DNA of 47,500 nucleotides, from contig NC_135553.1 of NCBI RefSeq assembly GCF_964340395.1, positions 20,701,949 to 20,749,448 of the forward strand, written 5' to 3'. A model generated the notes under the pieces. That model was not told where the DNA came from. It saw only the letters and a program-made list of their open reading frames with translations, and did no database searches. Shown in pieces: positions 21,078-32,635 of this stretch. Position 1 is the stretch's first letter, and each line of letters opens with the position of its first letter. The position numbers and the translations under genes were made by a program. Source of the stretch: Glandiceps talaboti. Lineage: Eukaryota > Hemichordata > Enteropneusta > Spengelidae.

Positions 21078-24000
21078 CTAAACATCAGACAGATCACCAG
21101 TACTATCATCTGTTTCAAGCAGATCTGAGAAGTCAGAGTCATAGTCTGAGTCTGGGTTGTAAGCATCTCCAGATTTGTCATGGGCATCTTCATGTTCAGG
21201 TAAAACAGCAGCTGCATCATGAAGTTCATCAATCACCTGTTCTGGATCTCTGGTCCTACTGTGACTCCTTTCAATGAAGCTTGGCCTTCTCTTTGCATGC
21301 TGGTTCCACTGATGGATGGCAGGAGTAGGGTCAAACTCACTGATATCTGGTGAATGGAGTTGAACAGTCATCAGCAGAGTCATTGATGAACTCTTCAGTT
21401 TGTTCCTGTATTGGGTTTTTGTTATCTTCATGAGAGAAAATCCCCTCTCACACTCAGAGGTACCTGCTGGTAGTGACAATATCAAATCCACAACTTCAAG
21501 AAAGTTTGGGCACTTGTTGTAGTACAGCTCGTTCACAAGTTTCCATGACATACTGTGCACTTAGTGGCTGAAAAAAAAATATTTAGGCAGGGATTATTTC
21601 ATTTTTATGTTAATTTTCCATCCAAAGACACAGAACTTTTAAAGAAAATGTTTTACAGCTACAGTCAAAAATAATGATCATCTGGTGTACCATGCTCCAT
21701 GCTACTTTTTGCTTTGAACATCAGCAATTTGTTAACAAACCTTTGCTTGCAAACAATGAAGTAAACTTACTTATTGTATAGATTTTGCTTTAGCACAGTA
21801 CATTCTGCTTCAATTGTGCCAATATTCACTCCATTCTGTACAAGTTTGTCCCTGAAGTGGTCCACAATTGTTGCAAGATACTCATCCCCAAAGTCTGTGA
21901 GCATAAACATGATTCAAATAAAATACAATGCAGTGTTCCCTTGCAAACATTTTGTAACAATGACAATTGTCTCATATAGCTAACACCACATGTGCACACA
22001 GTGACAATGTGCATAGCCATTTGCTTAATCACAATGTGTATCTGGCTCCTAGCACTTTAAATTAAATTGGTATCTATTTTTTTATTAATGCTAACCATCA
22101 GCAGAATCTTCCAAACTGGCAGGCCATGCATGCATATCAGCAAGCTTAGTAGCACACAGAACACCTTCATCAATATCACTGAAGCGTCTATCCAGGGTTT
22201 CTACCAGTGCTGTCAACAGTTTAGGCATCTGAGCACTATGTTGAGTAGTATCTCCTGTCAGGCTTTCTCCTGCAAATGACCCATCAGTCCTTTGTAGTTT
22301 TCTCAATTCTGGGCCAGGTCTGAAAATGAAAGATAAGCCACCACCACTAATCAGCTAGAGCAGATATAACTACAAGCACCAAATTAGCTGCAGAATATGC
22401 CTACTTGTTATTTAATAGAACTTAGTTACTTACTAATACTAATCCTTACCTAGTCTGAAATTTTTTTATGTTTGAGATTGTGGCCAGAAGCTGTTGATGA
22501 ACCTCATACAAGCAGGTTTCCCTTTTTTGAAGAGCTTTAGAAAGCTGAGCCAGCACTGCCACCACATCTGTCAGGAAATGAGCAAATGTGATCACATCCT
22601 TTGACCTCAGTAGTTTCAGCAGGTATAAGGCCTTGGGCTGTGTAGCTGACTGCCCTGTTGTAAAAGATACCTAATGCAAAGCAAAACAAATAATAAAATC
22701 CTGTTTAGACTATGTACAATCTCAGCCAGGCTATCTCCAATATAGGTACCTTAACTGAGACAGTAAAATCTAATAATATTAATTTAAAAGTTTTCTTTTC
22801 AAATCCCACAACTTTTTTCTGCATTGTCAGTTGATAAAAACATATAGTATCCTTTGTTCTGTACATGTCAAAGTGAAATTTTATTAATATATGTGTAAAA
22901 TCAACTGTAAAATACTAAATACATAACATTTTCCAACTTTTCTTGTCAAGACATACTCAAAGTTAATATTCTATAATGTAATCACTCTGATGTGGCTCAT
23001 TATAATTAAATAATAATTCAACATTTATTACCTGACTGAGATGCTTCACAATAGCTGTGTATCCCTTCCAAATGTTGTTCAGAGCTGTCAGTGTGTGACT
23101 CAGCCAACGTGTGCCACCCACACGAGTTGGTGTACATGGTGTGATATTCAGTGCTTCAAATGAAGACTTCAACCCAGCACTTTGTTTAGCACTTTTGTGG
23201 TAAAACTTGAACAATTCATACATCAAGCTGTATACCTTCGAATAGAGAGGAGCTTTCTTCATGGCATCTTTGAAGGCGAGTTCCACTCTGTGAGACAAAC
23301 ACTGTACCATGACAATTGCAGGACTAATGTGGTTTCTCATTTGCGCAATGACACCATTGATTTTTCCAGTATTTACAGCTGCTCCATCCCCAGCAAACCC
23401 CACAACTTTTTGCTGTATTTCTGTTTTTCCTAAGTCTTTGAAGGTCAGCGCTTTCATTATGGCATTATAAATGCCCTGTGCATTTGCAACCTCACAGGCA
23501 ATAAGCCCAAGAAAGTAGCAGTGGGGAATGCCACGTCTTGCGAAGTGTACATACACAATCTCATTTTCCACGACAGACACATCAGTTGAACCATCCGACA
23601 ATAAACTGCAGTATCGTGCTTGTGAGAGTTTACTTTCAATTTTAGCTCGTTCTACCTCTGATATGGCTACGAGAAACTGCTGGGCACTTTTATCGTTATG
23701 ATATGTATGACCAATATCCACACCTTTCTGTTTGTCAAGTGAGCACTGCCATCTAAAGTCGCTGATCGGTCTGGATTTCTTTGCCAAAGCATGGGCATTT
23801 CTGAAGAGTTTAGACAGCTTATCAATTGTTGCAGTGTTCATCGATTGCAGTGCCCTTTCCGCTACCGATTCACCTGGAGCAGCATTTTTTGCATCGAGGT
23901 ATTGCTTGGCATATTTATGCCCGTCTGAATTTTCATGTGTTTTCAGAGCCTCGTGTCTGAGATTTGTAGAGCCTCTCACGAATGAACCATTCGAATATTT

Positions 24001-24252
24001 TTTGTACTTGTCAGCAGCATGTTGTGTTTTTTTGGCAATGGGCGCGTACACAGTTCTGCATAATTTGCAGTACAACTTCTGCTCGCGGGCACTATCGTCG
24101 GTGACTAACCAATCTTTAAATTCAATTTTCCATGACTGAACAATTGTTCTCTTACGTTTCGTGGCATCATACTCCCTGTTTGCGCTTAAAGTTTCCTCCG
24201 GTGTTCTTCGTTTAGCCGGGAGAGTTGGTAGGCCAAGATAATTGCGGAGCAT
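21078..24252 (-). CDS. hAT transposase, ZNF862/C17orf113-like, five exons, 754 residues
   Basis: Exons (plus coordinates, transcribed right to left): 24252-23032, 22670-22450, 22319-22096, 21894-21771, 21552-21078. All four introns are GT-AG with good donors (CAG|GTAATA, TAG|GTAAGG, ATG|GTTAGC, TAA|GTAAGT). Joined exons total 2,265 bases, exactly 755 codons including the stop. Residues 62-112 form a BED/TTF-like zinc finger (C62, C65, H106, H112). The RNase-H-like catalytic core shows LLSDGSTD (Asp220), GFAGDGAAVNTG (Asp289), CLSHRVEL (Cys318/His321) and TRWLSH. The C-terminal dimerisation block has SECERGFSLMK with the third acidic residue near Glu632. An acidic tail ends in DSTGDLSDV. It would excise and reinsert its own element in the nucleus. 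A domesticated host gene is possible, but the flanking inverted repeats favour a transposon. Confidence 0.88.
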
Positions 24253-24320
24253 AATTCTGATAATTCCTCAAAACTCACCACCATGTTATCATTCCATGTT
24301 ATCGTTGATTGACGCTGTAC

Positions 24321-24336
24321 TTTACAGCGCTGTAAA
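24321..24336. repeat. Perfect 16 bp palindrome upstream of the transposase ATG
   Basis: TTTACAGCGCTGTAAA, 69-84 bases upstream of the transposase start. It may be a transposase or host factor site; no function shown. Confidence 0.6.
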
Positions 24337-24716
24337 ACTCATGCAAAATCTACTTTGATTGGTTGATTTTCAAGGTCGTGCGTCATTCTGTCCAATCGAC
24401 TTGTTTCTTACTCGCAATACATGAACTGAGGAGTTGCCAAAAATGGCGTTGGAGGCGCTATCAAGGACGGCCAGTGTCACATCACAGTCTATGAAGTACA
24501 TGTGTATGATCGCCCAAAGTTAGTTGTCGACCCACGCTGAATTCAACCTGTCCAACGGACTGGTAAATTTTTTATTTTACCAGTCCGGTGGAAAAATAGC
24601 CAGTCTCGGACTGCCGGACAGGCGTTATTTCGAACACTGGTGTAATGGTAGATTCCAGCGTACTTCAATGACCAAGTATAATGGTTCACATCCCGAATGC
24701 GTGGAAATGTCGAATC

Positions 24717-26135
24717 TCAAGGAACCTCGTCACTATCAGTATTGTGTCTAGTACAGTATGAAGTGGAGAAGTTTTTGTAAAATTGAAGGTTGGGTTTGAT
24801 AGGGTTGTATGTACGGTTGTTTATTAATTCTTCTAAACATTCAAGTGTAACACTGTCGAAATCAGCATGGAACTTGTTGGCAAATAAATGCGGTCTCACA
24901 ACTAAACTTGGTATATCCTTCCAACCATACACACAAATTTCACGTACTATTTTACCATTGCACGGACCATGCCATATTTTGGCTCTTACTATCTGATCAA
25001 TCATCGTATCTTCCTTCACAAACTCATAACCTCCAGGTACACCAGGTAATCTGCTCAACGTCTGATAAAAGAATTCGTCAGGACATAAAGTGTCACTAAG
25101 CCAGGCAAACCACTCAAATGAAATGTTGGAATAAAGAACAAAGTTGACAAATTCTCTTGTCAACGCAACGTGAAGTTCACCTTTAAAGGTAGGTCCATCA
25201 AAAGGTTTTGGTTCTGTTTTACGTTTACGAGACTGCTTGACAGTGCCGCTGGAGATAACATATTTGAATCTGTGCCGGTCAGAATGAACACCTGACTTTA
25301 AAAATATAATACTCCTAACGTTGTTTCTTCCTTGAAATTCTTTCAAAATCTGAACAATTTCAAGGTTTGTCTTTAAAGGAAATTCTTGTCCGCTTAGATT
25401 TAGATAATATTTCCAATTTGGATTTCTCTTTTCTAAATCTGACAAGCAGTTGAGTTCTGCTCTGACAACTTCGATGGAACACCATGTTACTGTTGCAAGT
25501 CGAGAGGGTACGAACACATTGTCGAAACACTTTGTAATCGCCTGCACTGCTTGATGGATTTCAGTCGAAGCCTTTTTGTCTACGTGTATGCAGTAAGTGT
25601 TTTGGGGACGATAAATTGTTCGTAATAACTGTTCAAACTGTGAAACCGATTTGTACATGTATATTCCAAAGGCGAGTGGAAATTCCAATTCTTCCCCTGT
25701 TACTGGCTTGGAATACCCTCTTTCTTGGATAAACTGTGTGCAATTGCTCGCCAGTTTTTGGAAAGCTGTGTCATCTACAATTTGGGATTTTAGGTAAGTA
25801 TTCATGGATTCAACACGTGTCTTATTAATATTGTCTTTACCGAATATTATTTTGGAACATATATCTGCATTCCCACTTCTGGTCAATGTTGTTCGATATC
25901 GAAATGTTGATGTGACTTCAGTTTTTTTCAAACGGTAAATACTGGCATTTGTGCGTACGTTTGATGGCCACAGTTGCAGATCAGTAGTGCCTAAGAGGTT
26001 GTGAAGGGTGCCACCCCTAGGAGAAGAAAATCTACCGATTGCAATCGAAAATAAAATAACTACCAACACACTGATTACAAGCAGCATTCCAAAAACTGTG
26101 ATGAACTTCTTGTTGTTACAATATAAATATGACAT
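24717..26135 (-). CDS. GT14 core-2-type beta-1,6-N-acetylglucosaminyltransferase, copy B (most diverged)
   Basis: 472 residues, same architecture as copy A: anchor 12-33, Branch domain ~152-440, PDE with Glu354, and every cysteine of the conserved set kept, plus Cys219. It differs from copy A at 21 residues: 3, 6, 13, 41, 48, 74, 147, 274, 276, 282, 284, 286, 289, 303, 304, 309, 339, 378, 381, 408 and 461. None falls between 148 and 273, but nine fall in 274-309, many of them charge changes (M274R, D282G, T289R, G303R, E304K). From known GCNT structures this variable segment follows the SGQEFPL strand and lines the acceptor side, so altered acceptor choice is possible. Two new Cys (6 and 461) lie outside the core. 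The hAT element ends about 70 bases beyond its 3' end. Confidence 0.92.
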   Translation of the reverse strand: MSYLYCNNKKFITVFGMLLVISVLVVILFSIAIGRFSSPRGGTLHNLLGTTDLQLWPSNVRTNASIYRLKKTEVTSTFRYRTTLTRSGNADICSKIIFGKDNINKTRVESMNTYLKSQIVDDTAFQKLASNCTQFIQERGYSKPVTGEELEFPLAFGIYMYKSVSQFEQLLRTIYRPQNTYCIHVDKKASTEIHQAVQAITKCFDNVFVPSRLATVTWCSIEVVRAELNCLSDLEKRNPNWKYYLNLSGQEFPLKTNLEIVQILKEFQGRNNVRSIIFLKSGVHSDRHRFKYVISSGTVKQSRKRKTEPKPFDGPTFKGELHVALTREFVNFVLYSNISFEWFAWLSDTLCPDEFFYQTLSRLPGVPGGYEFVKEDTMIDQIVRAKIWHGPCNGKIVREICVYGWKDIPSLVVRPHLFANKFHADFDSVTLECLEELINNRTYNPIKPNLQFYKNFSTSYCTRHNTDSDEVP

Positions 26136-26186
26136 CTTTGCAAACTCGATTTTATGTTGTTATACTAAACCGTTGATGGAGCTCTT

Positions 26187-26194
26187 CTTATATA
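26187..26194 (-). promoter_or_regulatory. TATA box of GCNT-like copy B
   Basis: The minus strand reads ACTATATAAG at the same distance from the ATG as in copy A; the two bases before it differ (AC for GG). Confidence 0.6.
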
Positions 26195-26441
26195 GTAAAA
26201 TAAAGTGTGAACAACTGAAACGCCCTCGACCTCATCTGAAAATAAAGAAACAGTTCACACATTATCCACGGTATATTATTGTGTGTCCCAACTGTTGACA
26301 AGTTTTAGAATTATAGCCCAATTTAAGTTCAACTTGAATTGCTTATTAACTTCAAGGTGTACATAATTCCCTGAATATTTTGTAAGACTTTCTCATGACT
26401 TGAAGGAAGTAAAGAGAGGAGTACACATTGAGTAAGTGTAC

Positions 26442-27263
26442 GGGAGCCTTCAGTAATTACAAGGGGGGCTGCTGGGGGAAATTAGGCTTGGACTGTTGTG
26501 TAAAATGTTACCCTCCCCAACTCCGTCGTTCTAAAAAGTGGCCCTCCCTCAACTTTCTTTCAATAAAACATGACCCTCCCCTATTCAAAACATAAGTTAA
26601 ATGTCAGATATGTAAAAGAACATGAGTCCCAGAATCAATGGTAAGGACTTCATCCCACCGCTGCCACCAATGTTGAAAGTTTTAAAGGAATTCGATAATT
26701 TCCCACTACTACTGAATGCCGATGTGTGTGAAGGCACTGCATTAATAAATACCTGTGTTTGGATCTCATTGGTTGAGCTGAAGGCCACAATTCAACTCCC
26801 AATGATTATATTGGCACACTCCTGACATCGTCAGGTGTGAGGTCAGCATCTCCACAACATTATCCCTGGTATCTTACCCAACTGCTCCCGTTACCCGTGA
26901 GACCCACTCCTTTCCTCACACCACAACTGGCTATTAATTTATTACATGGTTGTCAGCAGCAATTTGATATGAGTCATGTACCTAACTCTAACCCAAACCC
27001 TAACTTTAACCCTAACCCTAACCCTAACGTTAACCCTAACCCTAACTTTAACCCTAACCCTAATCCGGATGGCAATAAAATTTGGAACCGGTGGCAGCAA
27101 TGGGATGACAAAACACCTAAAATAATGCAATGTTAGGCAATGCAATAAGTCAAAGTAAAACGTGACCCTCCCCCTAATCCCATTTTCTAAAATATGGCCC
27201 TCCCCCGACAGTCAATTTGTAAAATGTTACCCCACCCCTTTGTAAATGCTGAAAGCTTCCTTA
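26442..27263. mobile_element. Non-autonomous repeat family, member I (unit B)
   Basis: Orthologous position to 9074-9894. It carries several differences from A and C in its left half (for example CCCGTGAGAC for CTTGTCAGAC). Confidence 0.6.
26981..27064. repeat. Telomere-like (CCCTAA)n tract, unit B
   Basis: 84 bases, identical in length and variant order to the unit A tract. Confidence 0.85.
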
Positions 27264-28755
27264 GGTCGATTATCGAATACCTAAAATACACTGCTTTATC
27301 CAAAACTGTTACCAAGTCTCTTATTAAACAATCTGCAGATACATAATTATACTGACATGTTGAATTACCACTTTGATGGGTTTCTTGAGGATGCATAATT
27401 TTGGTCACAGGGACATTTATATTGCTTGGATTGTTGTTTTCCGAAGGAAAATATCATACGAATCCTGTTACTACAAATATACCACTGTCCAATACAAGCG
27501 CTATACAAGAAGAGTAAGGGGGAGATACATAAAAAAACCCATTATTTTGACCATTTTTGAGATTGTATGCTCTTTTGCCATAATAAATTTTCATCTTTCT
27601 ATCTGCTCAACTTGAACTAGGGTTGAGTTTTGCAATTATGAGAAAGGAACATAAGCAAATGCAGGTGCACCCAAACGTCGACTCTGAAAAAAGTCCTATT
27701 TTATCGATATAAATTCACGATATTTGCATACAACTGAGACGATTGACAGAGGATTGTGCAAAATATACACGGGTGTCAAATACGCGCTTGCTCAGATCAC
27801 GCGCTATCGATGGCTGGCTATATCTTATATGATCACTAAGTTTTATGTAATGCATATTTGCATACAGAGGAATTTGTACCAGACAACGTACAATTAATGA
27901 AAATTGTCGTATTTTCAAAGTTAAGAGTACTATTCCGAGCCATTTTTAGCTGGGACTTATTTATCTTGTGTTTACGCTTGTCTGGATATTCAATTGAAGG
28001 TAAATGGCCAGTAATCGTTCAGGTTTTACAGGACATTTCGCTGTATGCCCCTTGTGTTCTTTCCAAGTGGTAGTGGAATATTACTATAATTAGCTCTAAA
28101 CGAAAAAAAAATTGTGCGGTTCTGATAACATTCAATTTTAAAATAGGTGGGTTAGGTAGATTTTTTAATTTTATTTTATTATATATTTTTTCATGTGTGA
28201 GTGTCTAGTTCAGGTTTTCCATTGTTTTCCAAATTGTCTATGTGTTGTTTATTTCTTCCTATCAGATGTACATCTATTACAGATTGGAAGAATTATAGTT
28301 TTATATTGTCGTTTTAAGTTGATGTCAGTTTCCGCATCCACTATTTCTTGTGAGACTTCACGATTTTCGCGATTTTATTATTATTTTTCTCGAATACATA
28401 ACAAAAAGTTCAGGGTCGGCGTGAAAAACAAGGTGGGTCGGGTAACCGGAACCAAACAACCTTTTTTATTTGGCCTTAGACAAGGGAAACAAGGTTACAG
28501 CAAGCTAAGAAATGCTACGCGTCCATATGCCTTTGATAGGTGACGTAGCTACCTTTATGTTGTCATTGTGTATTGTAATTAGCTAGGTCAGTGCTTTTAC
28601 TGAATCACGCCTCGTATGTCACATCACGTCTGTTGGTATGTATACGAACTTCAGCAAAGCAAATGTCAGAGGCCACTTCAAACAATAACTTTCTTTGGTG
28701 AGATTGTGAGACGGATGGGTAAACGCCTGCAATCAGAACAATTCAAATTGAAAGT
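27264..28755. other. Non-coding spacer, unit B
   Basis: Counterpart of 9895-11370 with small indels. It has CGAACTTCAGCAAAGCAA near 28645 where A and C have a duplicated CTGTTGGTATGTATA phrase. No gene seen. Confidence 0.5.
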
Positions 28756-29320
28756 GGCAAGGGGACGAGCAGGGGAAATCAAGTCGGATTTGTTGTGTAA
28801 AATGTGACTGTCCGCGAGGATACCATTTTCTAAAACTTGGTCCTCCAACAATTTCCTTTCTCTAAAAAAACACATGACCCTCCCATTACTGATTATTCCC
28901 TGTGTTTGGATCTTATCTACAGAGCTGAAGGCTTCACCCCCCTCTACCGACATTGCTTGGGCCGAGGTCAACATCCCCACTGCACGAGTGTACCCGAATG
29001 TCTTATACCACATTCTTATGTACTCCTTATATCTTGTGAGACATAATAGCGCAAATAATAATTGATTCACTACATGGTTGTCAGCAGCGATTTCACTTGT
29101 TCTGATATTATTGTACAACTGATGGAAGGTGACAATGGTGGTATGCGAAATACACAAAACCTATTCAAAGTTATATCAAAATTGGTCATAGTAAATTGTG
29201 ACTGAACCGTCATTTCATTTTGAAATTCTTAAATGTGGCCCTCTCCAAATAACCTATTTGTAAAATCTGACTGCACCCAATTCCCACGGAGCTCCTCCAT
29301 ATGTAATTAATGAAGGCTCC
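28756..29320. mobile_element. Non-autonomous repeat family, member II (unit B)
   Basis: Counterpart of 11371-11936, nearly identical. Confidence 0.55.
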
Positions 29321-29420
29321 ATTTGTTAGTCTCAGTTCAGTCAGTAGTCTGGTGATTAGGTGAAGGATAACTATAATAATTTGTAGCAATAAATTTACAC
29401 TTGGTATGTTTATATACAGT

Positions 29421-29560
29421 TTAATATAGACAACAATGAAACTCATCTTCGACTAGGTTAAGGTTGCAAAATTGACATAGACGTTCGCTTCTAGTTAAAC
29501 TTGAAATTGTGCCCACTCTCAATTTTGAGACTGTGGTCATAGACACGAAATTGGCAAATA
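29421..29560 (-). pseudogene. LINE C-terminal fragment, unit B
   Basis: Same cysteine-rich tail as in unit A (SERLCQFCNLNLVEDEFH then stop), interrupted upstream by (TA)n. Confidence 0.62.
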
Positions 29561-29562
29561 TT

Positions 29563-29712
29563 TATATATATATATATATATATATATAGTTTTGGTAGTA
29601 CTCAGTACTACCAAAACTATTACGCTCTGCCACTGCGGTATAGAGCACTGTCTTAGCAGATTGACTGTGTGTGTGTCTGTGTCTGTGTGTGTCTGTGTCT
29701 GTGTGTGTGTTG
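29563..29712. repeat. Short (TA)n, 29 bp palindrome (29589-29617) and (TG)n, unit B
   Basis: Twenty-six bases of TA, then a palindrome with 14-base arms GTTTTGGTAGTACT around a single C, then a short TG/TCTG tract from about 29665. The long TA and CA tracts of A and C after GCAGATTGA are missing. Confidence 0.85.
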
Positions 29713-30503
29713 TGATAAGGCCGTCTATTTTAAAACAGTGGCAAACTGAAAGTGTTCTTTGTTTGGATGATCCTGTGAATGCAGGTGCCTGATATGTTTT
29801 CCCCTCCATTATCTGTACATACTATTACAAACTGTAACCTTAAAAACAGGTCTTATTCATAGATTGCAGCGAAAAGAAGACATTTTTCGAGCAGAAATAA
29901 TGTTCCAATAAAAAATGATTAGATCATATACACCATTCAATGTGTCTTTGACACTCAATAAAGGATAGGGTCATGTGGTACACTAGACTAAGTACAGCTG
30001 TACATCATGCGAACCTCTAAAACCAATGTCCCGGAAACATAGAAAGGTAAACTACTGACAAAAACAGCTCACGACAATTGTGAGTATTGAAGTAATGGGT
30101 CACTTACTTGTTTGAAAATCGTTTAACCGAAAACAGGTTCCGAGTCAAGATCCGAATGTGTCTAAAGTTATAGAACAGAATTCAAACCACAATCTGTACG
30201 ACATCTGAATTCTCGAATTTATAAGTGTTGTGGAGGTCCTTTGTCGGTAATCACGTGTTCGAATGTCCACGACAAAGCCAAATTGGGTCAAAGTTGAGTT
30301 CCATATGAAAGCAGACCCTCTCCGAGTTAATAGTCTTAGCAAAAACCCAAATGAATAGTCCCACCAAATCGAAGGCATGTGTTTGTAACAAGATCATAAA
30401 TGAGGTTAGAATCTACTTTGATATTCTGAAACGACATTTTATTCCTTTTACTTTCTTAGTTGTAAATTAGTCATGAATGATACCCTAAGTTGACCTTAAG
30501 TAC
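29713..30503. other. Non-coding spacer, unit B
   Basis: Counterpart of 12479-13268; nothing recognised. Confidence 0.45.
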
Positions 30504-31035
30504 GGGAGCCTTCAGTAATTACAGGGGGTTAGTCCAATGTGCTAAAAAGTTACCCTCCCTCAATTTCCTTTCTCTAAATACCCCCCCCCCCCCTCTTCAG
30601 TGAAAAATATTTTTAACGAGAACCTGGGATCGAATCCCACTAGAGAAAGGGAATTTTTCTGTAGTACATTCCACCACATTGGTAGTTTTTATAGGCATTT
30701 GTTGTTTCCCACTGTTGCCACTACACTGAGATTGTGTGTTCGTATTAAATCAATGCATGTGTTTCGATCTATTGGCTGAGCTGAAGGCCAGAACTCTCAA
30801 AGACTAGATGAGTGAACAATTAACAACCTCGTGACCAAGGTCAACATCTACACTCCACCACATTATCCACATATCAAGCCACACTGTTCCTCCTTTACTA
30901 CTGTAATACCCGCTCCTCTCCTAACACCACAACTAAAAGTTCATTTTCTGCATTTCACTGATAGGAGGACCGATTTGAAAAAAAGTATTCCCCTAATTCC
31001 CGGTCCCCACCCCTTGTAATTAGTGAAGACTCCCT
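30504..31035. mobile_element. Non-autonomous repeat family, member III (unit B), internally deleted
   Basis: Same ends as 13269-13967, but about 170 bases are missing at 30963-30966 (CTGATAGG joined to AGGACCGATT), with AGG microhomology at the join. Confidence 0.65.
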
Positions 31036-31297
31036 AATTATATGTTGTTGCCTAGTGTAGTGTGTAACAAGGCCAGAAGTCATCCTTAGGTATACATTTA
31101 CATTCATATCACTGCTGAGATGTGCTATAGCTCCTGGCAGGCAGATTGATTTTCTGTCAGCGCAAAGTTAAATTATTGCTACAGTTGGGTTAATCTGACC
31201 ATGATGAACTCTAAGATTGAAAAGGTGGCCTGAATGAGGTGAAAACACAGGTATGGTGTGGTTTTGTTGGTGTTACAACTATACCACGTACATAATG

Positions 31298-31533
31298 TAG
31301 ACTGTCGAAAGTCGTTCGTACTTATTTTGCTATGTTTCATCTAAAACAAAGTCGTCACATCTCTCCATAGCACTGAATACTAATGCCTACCGATAGAAAC
31401 TGCGAGTGCCGAAGGCACGAAAGGCACTCGCTGTTCAATTAGTACGTGGTTATAGTATTGCTCCGGATCGGAGCGAGGCGACGACTTTAGATAAATCGTA
31501 GTAAAAAAGGCACAATGGACTGTCGACAGTCTA
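31298..31533. mobile_element. 236 bp hAT-type MITE (unit B)
   Basis: Same length, ends and ACATAATG target duplication (31290-31297, 31534-31541) as in unit A, so the insertion predates the unit duplication. Confidence 0.82.
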
Positions 31534-31541
31534 ACATAATG

Positions 31542-32635
31542 CTGTGTGTCAATTGACAAGTAGGGTATTTGGCTGCTAGAAATGTTTCCTCTACGAGTAC
31601 GGATGATCACGGTTACGTAGTAACCCCGTCAGTGTTACTGGTTATATGGTGACCTCAGTTGGCCAAGCCATAGTTTCTCTCTCTATTTACTACAAATGGT
31701 GTTGCGGATCTCACCTGATGCGTATGACAGCTTTTGACATTTAAATATCACGCGTTAAAATCACATTTCGAATACAGTATGATAATCAAAATGTAACTTG
31801 ACAAACAATTGTATTTAATTTCTATTTATTCAACCTTATATTGTAATATTTTGTGAGAATTTTTGATTACTTAAATATAAAAAAAAAAATTTCCGGGTTT
31901 GTTTATCTTTTCCCTGAGAAAGGATTAATTCTACATGTAATGACCAGTTACTAATTATGTTAAGTTTAAAAAAAATATATAACAGAACATAAGCTGTAGA
32001 CGGACATGAAATGAGATTTCATATATGCAATACTCAGCATAAATTAGGACTATTTGCTACAATCACATGCATTTTTTGTGTGTACTAGTTTTAAATATTG
32101 TCTTTCTGATAATTATACTTACCCAGTAATGACAAGTGTTGGATATTATGAACCACAATTATACTGTAGCACTACATTTAGTAGTTGATGTACTATATTA
32201 TAAATATACTATTATACCCATAAGAGAAATATCCATTTGCAAGGCAAGCAACTACATTAAATTGACTGTCTCTAAACTGAAACTGATAACTTAACATGGT
32301 ATGACAAGCAGCAACTTCAGAGTCTCATTTCCTATCCTAATGCATGTTGTTATTTTTAAATTTCCAGGAAAAGATTCTCCTGCAAGAAAATTCAGATAAA
32401 GAAGAGTAGCAATTTATCATATAAAAAGAATTGATATTGTGAAGGGTATATGAGATTTAATTTTGAGATCTTTGTTTTCTTGGATAGGATTTTGAATTCA
32501 AGAAGCAATGTTTTACTTGCCGGGCTTTTCTATTTATGAGCACTCATAAAATACCGTTAAAAATAATTTATTTACCTTTTGGTAAATATACAGAGAATAG
32601 AGGAAAAGCTGCATACAGAACAAAAAACAAAGTGG
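31542..32635. other. AT-rich non-coding spacer, unit B
   Basis: Counterpart of 14472-15577; nothing recognised. Confidence 0.5.

Larger units (their letters stand above)
20687..24639. mobile_element. Complete autonomous-looking hAT transposon
   Basis: 3,953 bases with 13-base perfect terminal inverted repeats CAGTGTTCGAAAT (20687-20699) and ATTTCGAACACTG (24627-24639). It is flanked by a GTGTAAT direct repeat (20680-20686 and 24640-24646); eight bases would match with one mismatch. Units A and C carry an empty site here (AACATATAAAATGGTGTAGA). Subterminal ACTGGTAA/CCAGTCC hairpins occur at both ends (24557-24586 on the right). It contains one spliceable transposase gene on the minus strand. 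Confidence 0.92.
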
